NCBI GenBank assembly: GCA_026184415.1
Contig: CM047942.1
Coordinates: 3,162,001-3,226,000, forward strand
Origin: Trichothecium roseum
Lineage: Eukaryota; Ascomycota; Sordariomycetes; Hypocreales
Direction: 5' to 3'
Length of the DNA stretch: 64,000 nucleotides
Below, in pieces: positions 59,574-64,000 of this stretch. The notes under the pieces are model-generated. The model made no database searches, was not told where the DNA came from, and saw only the letters and a list, made by a program, of their open reading frames with translations. Both the position numbers and the translations under genes were made by a program. How positions within the stretch are numbered: the stretch's first letter is position 1; each line of letters opens with the position of its first letter.

Positions 59574-59682
59574 ACTCTTCTTCATCACTTCTCTTCACTT
59601 AACGGGGTCATTCATAGATTCAGTCTTCTCTTGAACTGATTCATCACATCACACCTCCGTCCTCCCCCCCCCTTTTGACATC

Positions 59683-60447
59683 ATGGATTCGCCTGTGCCG
59701 GAACACCCTTATTTCCCTCTCGGGACGCTCATGCCCGACTACGTGGCCAACGAGCTCTCCGGACCCGAGCTGGTCGCGTGCTTCGCCGCCGGCAGCGCCG
59801 TCATCCTCGGCACCGCCCTCGTCATCATTCAGGGCAGCCGTCCCGGCCTGAGGACCTGTGAGACCGTCACCGCCCTCTGGTTCGTCCTCTGCGGCTTCAT
59901 CCACTTCTTCTTCGAGGGTAAGAGTTTCTCCCCAGTCTTGAAATTGCATATACGTATGTATGTGTGAGAATGTATGAAGCTGACTTGAAAAGGTTACTTT
60001 GCGTACAACTACGCCTCCATGCCCAATAAGATGGACATCTTCGGCCAGCTGTGGAAGGAGTACTCCCTCTCCGACTCCCGCTACCTCACCGGCGACTCCT
60101 TCGTCGTCACCATGGAGGCCGTCACCGCCGTCCTCTGGGGGCCCCTCTCCTTCGTCTGCGCCTGGTGCATCGTCGCCCGCTCCCCTCTGCGCCACCCCCT
60201 GCAGCTCATCATCAGCCTCGGCCAGCTCTACGGCGACGTCCTCTACTACGCCACCGCCACCTACGCCGTCGCCGTCGAGGGCGTCGAGTACTGCCGCCCC
60301 GAGGCCTTTTACTTCTGGGCCTACTACTTCCTCTGCAACTTCTTCTGGATCGTTATTCCCTTCTGCCTCATCGTCTCCAGCGTGAAGCACACCGTCCGCG
60401 CCTTTGCCCAGGTCCAGAGGGCCGAGGCCGGCAAGAAGAAGCAGTAG
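59683..60447 (+). CDS. emopamil-binding-protein (EBP) family sterol isomerase
   Basis: Two exons, 59683-59917 and 59993-60447, donor GTAAGA in phase 1, branch GCTGAC, acceptor AAAAG; 229 residues. The EXPERA/EBP fold has hydrophobic segments at about 30-50, 60-78, 115-140, 150-170 and 185-208. EBP enzymes isomerise the sterol delta-8 double bond to delta-7 in the ER membrane. Family-typical acidic and aromatic positions are visible in FIHFFFEGYF, NKMDIFGQLWKEYSLSDSRY, VTMEAVTA and CNFFWIVIPF. The C-terminus ends KKKQ, which fits a KKxx ER-retrieval signal. Fungi normally use the unrelated Erg2 for this step, so the physiological substrate of fungal EBP proteins is uncertain. Confidence 0.9.
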
Positions 60448-60478
60448 GGGCGTAATCTTCCCCTCTTTTGGCGAGGGA

Positions 60479-60500
60479 GGGGGGGGGGGGGGGGGGGGGG
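60479..60500. repeat. G22 homopolymer in EBP 3' flank
   Basis: Twenty-two consecutive G begin 31 bases after the EBP stop codon, within its probable 3' UTR. Confidence 0.9.
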
Positions 60501-62058
60501 TTTCCTGTGCGCGCGCGTTGTGTGTGTGCGTGAGTTTGTGGGGGAAAGGAATCCGGTTATGCGGAGGAGAGGTGTTGTTAGAGTTGGGAGGTTGAGGTGG
60601 CGTTTTAAATGTATAGAAATTAATACTAGACACTAGACTGTGCGTTGTTAATGATAATGCCGGGGCCTGTCCTCTTGCGGGCTCATTTAGTATCAGGGTA
60701 CCATGGCACAACAGGTGATGACATGTGCTATCATCGTATGTCATTCCACCACGCCGAGGGCCTGGGTTGGACACAGCGAGGGCTTTGTGATAGGCGAGGA
60801 TACTGAAGTAGAATGGATCCCTCCTTCATGCCGACCGTTCCTTCACCACGCTGTTTCTCAGCCGGGGGCACTATACGAATGCTGAATCTGTCGCTGCCGA
60901 TGTCGCTTTTCTCCAACATGTCGAAAACGACGGCTGAGGCGTGAGGATCATGGGCTTCGACGATATCCCCGAAATACAAACCCGAATATATAGCACCTTG
61001 TACGGTGTACTCTGTACATGCGCTTCTGATTGATGGGTCTTTGATTTTGATTTCTAAGAAGAGCCGTCGGATGCCCAGACTCAATACAGAGACTGAACTC
61101 TTATCGGGACGGGCTTCAAGATGTGAAATCTAAATAAGCGACAGCGCAGGACTACTATTGCTCATGGCTGCTTTACCTATCGACTCTTATCATAACCCGT
61201 TTCGCTCAAAAGGGTCTTTTGCGAGGTGGCGGCATTGTCACTGTTTCTGCATGGGGAAGCTCGGAGCAGATCCGTAGAGGGGACCCAGTGGGGATTAGGA
61301 TTGGGGGAAAGAAGGGGGCACAAGACGAAAAGAGTCGCGGGGCATGACGAGCCCCAATGCCACGAGGTGACGGGGTCCTCTCTTCCTCTCTCTATTACGG
61401 AGTACTACAATGTCACCTTCTGGCTCATCATAAGGCTGACGCTGGTAACAATTCTCGAATGGGTTGGGCTTGGCATACGGCTAAAGGCGTGATGCTTGAT
61501 TGTAATATATGTTCTTCTTCATCCGCTGCCGGAGGGATGGATCCGGTGCTATGGAATCTTTTGCATCAAGCCCGTCCCGCCGATCTCTTTTAGTTGATTG
61601 CTCCGTTTCAGTTTTCGATCAGCGTGCGTCGTGTTGCTCCATCATCGCATGGAAGCCACTTATTTTCTTCTTCTTGTTTTTATTTTCGGGCCGTCGTTGC
61701 TCTTCGCTATCGATGGGGTCGGCGTATCTCTCTCCCCCACATACCGATCGTCACACTTCTGCCGGCGTATTAAGCCTGTATCTGTATGGTTTGGTACCTG
61801 GGCACCTATCTGTGCGTGCTGGTACTCCGTAAAGTCATTGTGGTTGGCATTGGTGATGTGCCTCGCGTCCAGGACCACCTGCCCTGCGCACTCGTGCTAG
61901 CAACGTGACTAGCAACGAGTATGTTTTGCATGCTCGACTCGAATAAGAGGTGTCTCGTTGCCGTTGAGAATTTTGAGTTTGATTCTTGGGTTAGAAGGTT
62001 GCTGTTAGGCTATTGGTTAGCGTGCCTGGCGGATGGAGGTTTGGCTGATGCAATGGAT

Positions 62059-62084
62059 GTGTGTGTGTGTGTGTGTGTGTGTGT
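62059..62084. repeat. (GT)n microsatellite
   Basis: Thirteen uninterrupted GT units in intergenic DNA. Confidence 0.9.
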
Positions 62085-63190
62085 TCCCACTCGACAACGA
62101 CTCGTTGCACGGAGCACATACCTCGAAACAACCCTAGAAAAGGTACCTACCGAATTTAGGGTTTTGACGATGCTCTTTTTCTATGAACGTCACAGGCTGA
62201 GACACATACACACACACTCACACACCGCCTAGGTCAAAGCGAGAGTAAGAACAAGGAAATTGAGAGGAGAACAAAGTGCTGTGTGCCACTTTGTCATTGA
62301 TCAATGAGAGGACAAAGACGGGGGGCGAAGATGGATGGCGGGGGGGGGAGTGTTGACCCCTGGAGTCGACCACACTGCTACTGCCACCACACTACTGTAA
62401 CGGAGGACCTGGGTGCTGTAGTGTGTACATACGTAAAAGACGAAACTTGGAACAGAACCTTTTGTTTCCCGCCTCTTGCATGCTTTTAACGTTTCGAATA
62501 AGGATAATTATATGGTAGAGCGATCTCCGTATTCAGAATAAACAGGCACTAGCCAATCCAATGCCGGGCGAAAAAGCCCCGAAGGGAATCCCCAGAAGGA
62601 TGAGACCTTGCAGCATCCCCAATCCCTCGGCCCCCCTCTCTCTCCGAGGCTCTCGTCCCCCGTGCTCTGTACTTGGGTAGCCTGGAGGCAATGGATGGAG
62701 GTAGGTTCCCCCCTAAAAGCCAAGCAGTAGCAGCCGCAGCCGACGAGCCGCAAAAACCCACCTGCAAGGCCCTGGATAACCCGGCACTGACAGTGACAGC
62801 CCAGCACTGCAGCACACCTAGTCTACTCCCTAGGTAACCTAGCACTATTCCCTGCTTCATGCCCCCCTCCCCCCCCCCAAATCGCCTTGGCTTACTGGTT
62901 GTTTCCGTGGAATGGGATGCGGGAAATGACGATCCAGGCTGGCTAGTGTCGAGTTTTGTGCTCTTTTTTACTTCCCTTTTTAGCAGTTGCAACGTATTAA
63001 TTCCTAGTACCTTCTTTTTTATACCACCCAATACAAGTAATGATGAACATGGGGAATTCTTCCTGCATTATTACCCCAACTTCTCTTATCTTTCTTTCTC
63101 TTTTCCTTTTCTTCTTCTTCTCTTCCTCTCTTTTTTTCTCTCTCTCATTACCGTGATGAACGGTCGCCACCCGTCGTCATCGTCAACAAG

Positions 63191-64000
63191 ATGCGCTTTC
63201 GAATCCGGTCGCTGCTGTACCTGATCCTCACGGCACTGTTCCTGGCCGCCGCCACCAAGTTTCTGCTCTCGGAGACGTACTACAACGCGGCGAGGTACGC
63301 CAAGAGCAAGTTCATCGCCGTTGGCCCGCCGAGGCCGCCGCCGGTAGTCCCCGGGGAGAATGATGGTCCCTTGGCTGGGCCACAGCCGAATGTAGAGCCA
63401 GAGTTGGAGCCCGAGTACGAGTTTGAGATTAAAGATGGTAAGAATGCATAAAACAGGATCCTGCTTTGCGAGAGAGACAGAGACAGACAGGGTGAGAGTG
63501 AGAGGGAGAGTGAGAGGGAGAGACAGACAGAGAAAACTAGGAGCAGTATTGTACCGACACTGACATGCAAAAAAAAGGCGAAATCTTATCGGCAGACGAC
63601 ATCGTCCAGTATCTCGAGTCCGTCACCGACTGGGAATCCAGGGTCCTACCGCGCATGGGATGCCGTCCTATAACGACGTACCGCTACGACCACCTTAGGC
63701 CCGGCAACGCGGGCATCCACTACCTCTTCGCCATTAACCTGCGCGACTCGCTGCACATCATCCCCCGCCTGCTGGGCACGGTGCTCGAGGTGATGCACTA
63801 CCTGGGCTCGGAGCACTGCGCCCTATCCATCGTCGAGGGCCACTCCGGGGACGGGACGCAGGACGTGCTGGCCGCCCTGGTGCCCGTCCTCCGCGGCGCG
63901 GGGGTGCGCTACTCGTTCCAGAGGTCCGACATCGACCCGGCGGCGGGGGACCGCGTGGGCCGCCTGGCGCGGCTGCGCAACCTCGCGCTGGAGCCGCTGC
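63191..64000 (+). CDS. CAP59/CMT1-type alpha-1,3-mannosyltransferase, 5' part
   Basis: A partial gene cut by the window end. Exon 1 is 63191-63437 and exon 2 runs from 63578 past 64000; donor GTAAGA in phase 1, acceptor AAAAG; the intron holds GAGA/GACA repeats. The visible 223 residues start with a short cytosolic tail and a signal anchor (SLLYLILTALFLAAATKFLL), as in Golgi type II membrane enzymes. A Pro/Glu-rich stem follows, then the start of the PF11735 catalytic domain (ESVTDWESRVLPRMGC, HYLFAINLRDSLHIIPRLLG, CALSIVEGHSGDGTQDVL, then RLARLRNLALEPL). Family members such as Cryptococcus Cmt1 and Cap59 build mannose-containing glycans of the cell surface. The catalytic DxD lies beyond the window. 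Confidence 0.88.

Larger units (their letters stand above)
56522..59682. other. long spacer with a gene remnant
   Basis: Apart from the frameshifted remnant at 56868-57800 and the TATA stretch at its right end, no gene is seen. 58090-58360 is full of T-runs, and 59400-59560 is C/A-rich leader-like sequence for the EBP gene. Confidence 0.55.
60448..63190. other. long spacer, no gene seen
   Basis: Contains the EBP 3' UTR with a run of 22 G, two copies of TACGGAGTA (61396, 61823), a GT microsatellite and a C/T-rich leader for the mannosyltransferase gene. The open frames show no domain. Confidence 0.55.

Overview
The window is nuclear DNA of a filamentous ascomycete (Pezizomycotina, most likely a Sordariomycete). 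The evidence is short introns with GTANGT-type donors, CTRAC branch sites and YAG acceptors; GC-rich third codon positions; long gene-poor spacers with microsatellites and pyrimidine tracts; and a typical gene set (AA9 LPMO, cutinase, Zn2Cys6 factor, WHITE-type ABC transporter, CAP59-type mannosyltransferase). The species cannot be named from sequence alone. Gene models were built by hand from frame continuity and splice signals.

Layout. 1.9-10.5 kb: AA9 LPMO (+), copper amine oxidase (-), NAD-dependent epimerase/reductase (-), allantoate-permease-like MFS transporter (-). 10.5-14.1 kb: gene-free, microsatellite-rich. 14.1-21.4 kb: regulator with two Zn2Cys6 clusters (-), alpha/beta hydrolase (-), FAD monooxygenase (+), the last two divergent. 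21.4-27.3 kb: a repeat-rich island with an AT-rich 23-bp minisatellite, a palindrome of about 500 bp, 42-bp direct and inverted repeats, a decayed Prp43-like DEAH helicase carrying an inserted SNF2-like fragment, and a tRNA-like Pol III fragment. 27.3-36.2 kb: Avo2-like ankyrin protein (+), two neighbouring proteins of unknown function (+,+), cutinase (-). 39.0-44.5 kb: DUF3140/DUF2945 protein (+) convergent with a full-size ABCG transporter (-). 47.2-56.5 kb: allantoinase (-), COQ1-type polyprenyl diphosphate synthase (-), Vma12 (+), a stand-alone ESCO-type zinc-finger protein (+). 56.8-57.8 kb: a frameshifted gene remnant (-). 59.7-64 kb: EBP-type sterol isomerase (+) and the 5' part of a CAP59/CMT1-type mannosyltransferase (+) cut by the window edge.

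No biosynthetic cluster is evident; the genes are mostly unrelated housekeeping, nutritional and secreted-enzyme genes. A loose theme is plant-polymer attack (AA9, cutinase) and scavenging of organic nitrogen (amine oxidase, Dal5-like permease, allantoinase), but these are spread over about 45 kb. The most unusual features are the chimeric helicase and palindrome island at 22.3-25.5 kb, and a 9-bp word, TACGGAGTA, found about 24 times, always outside my gene models.
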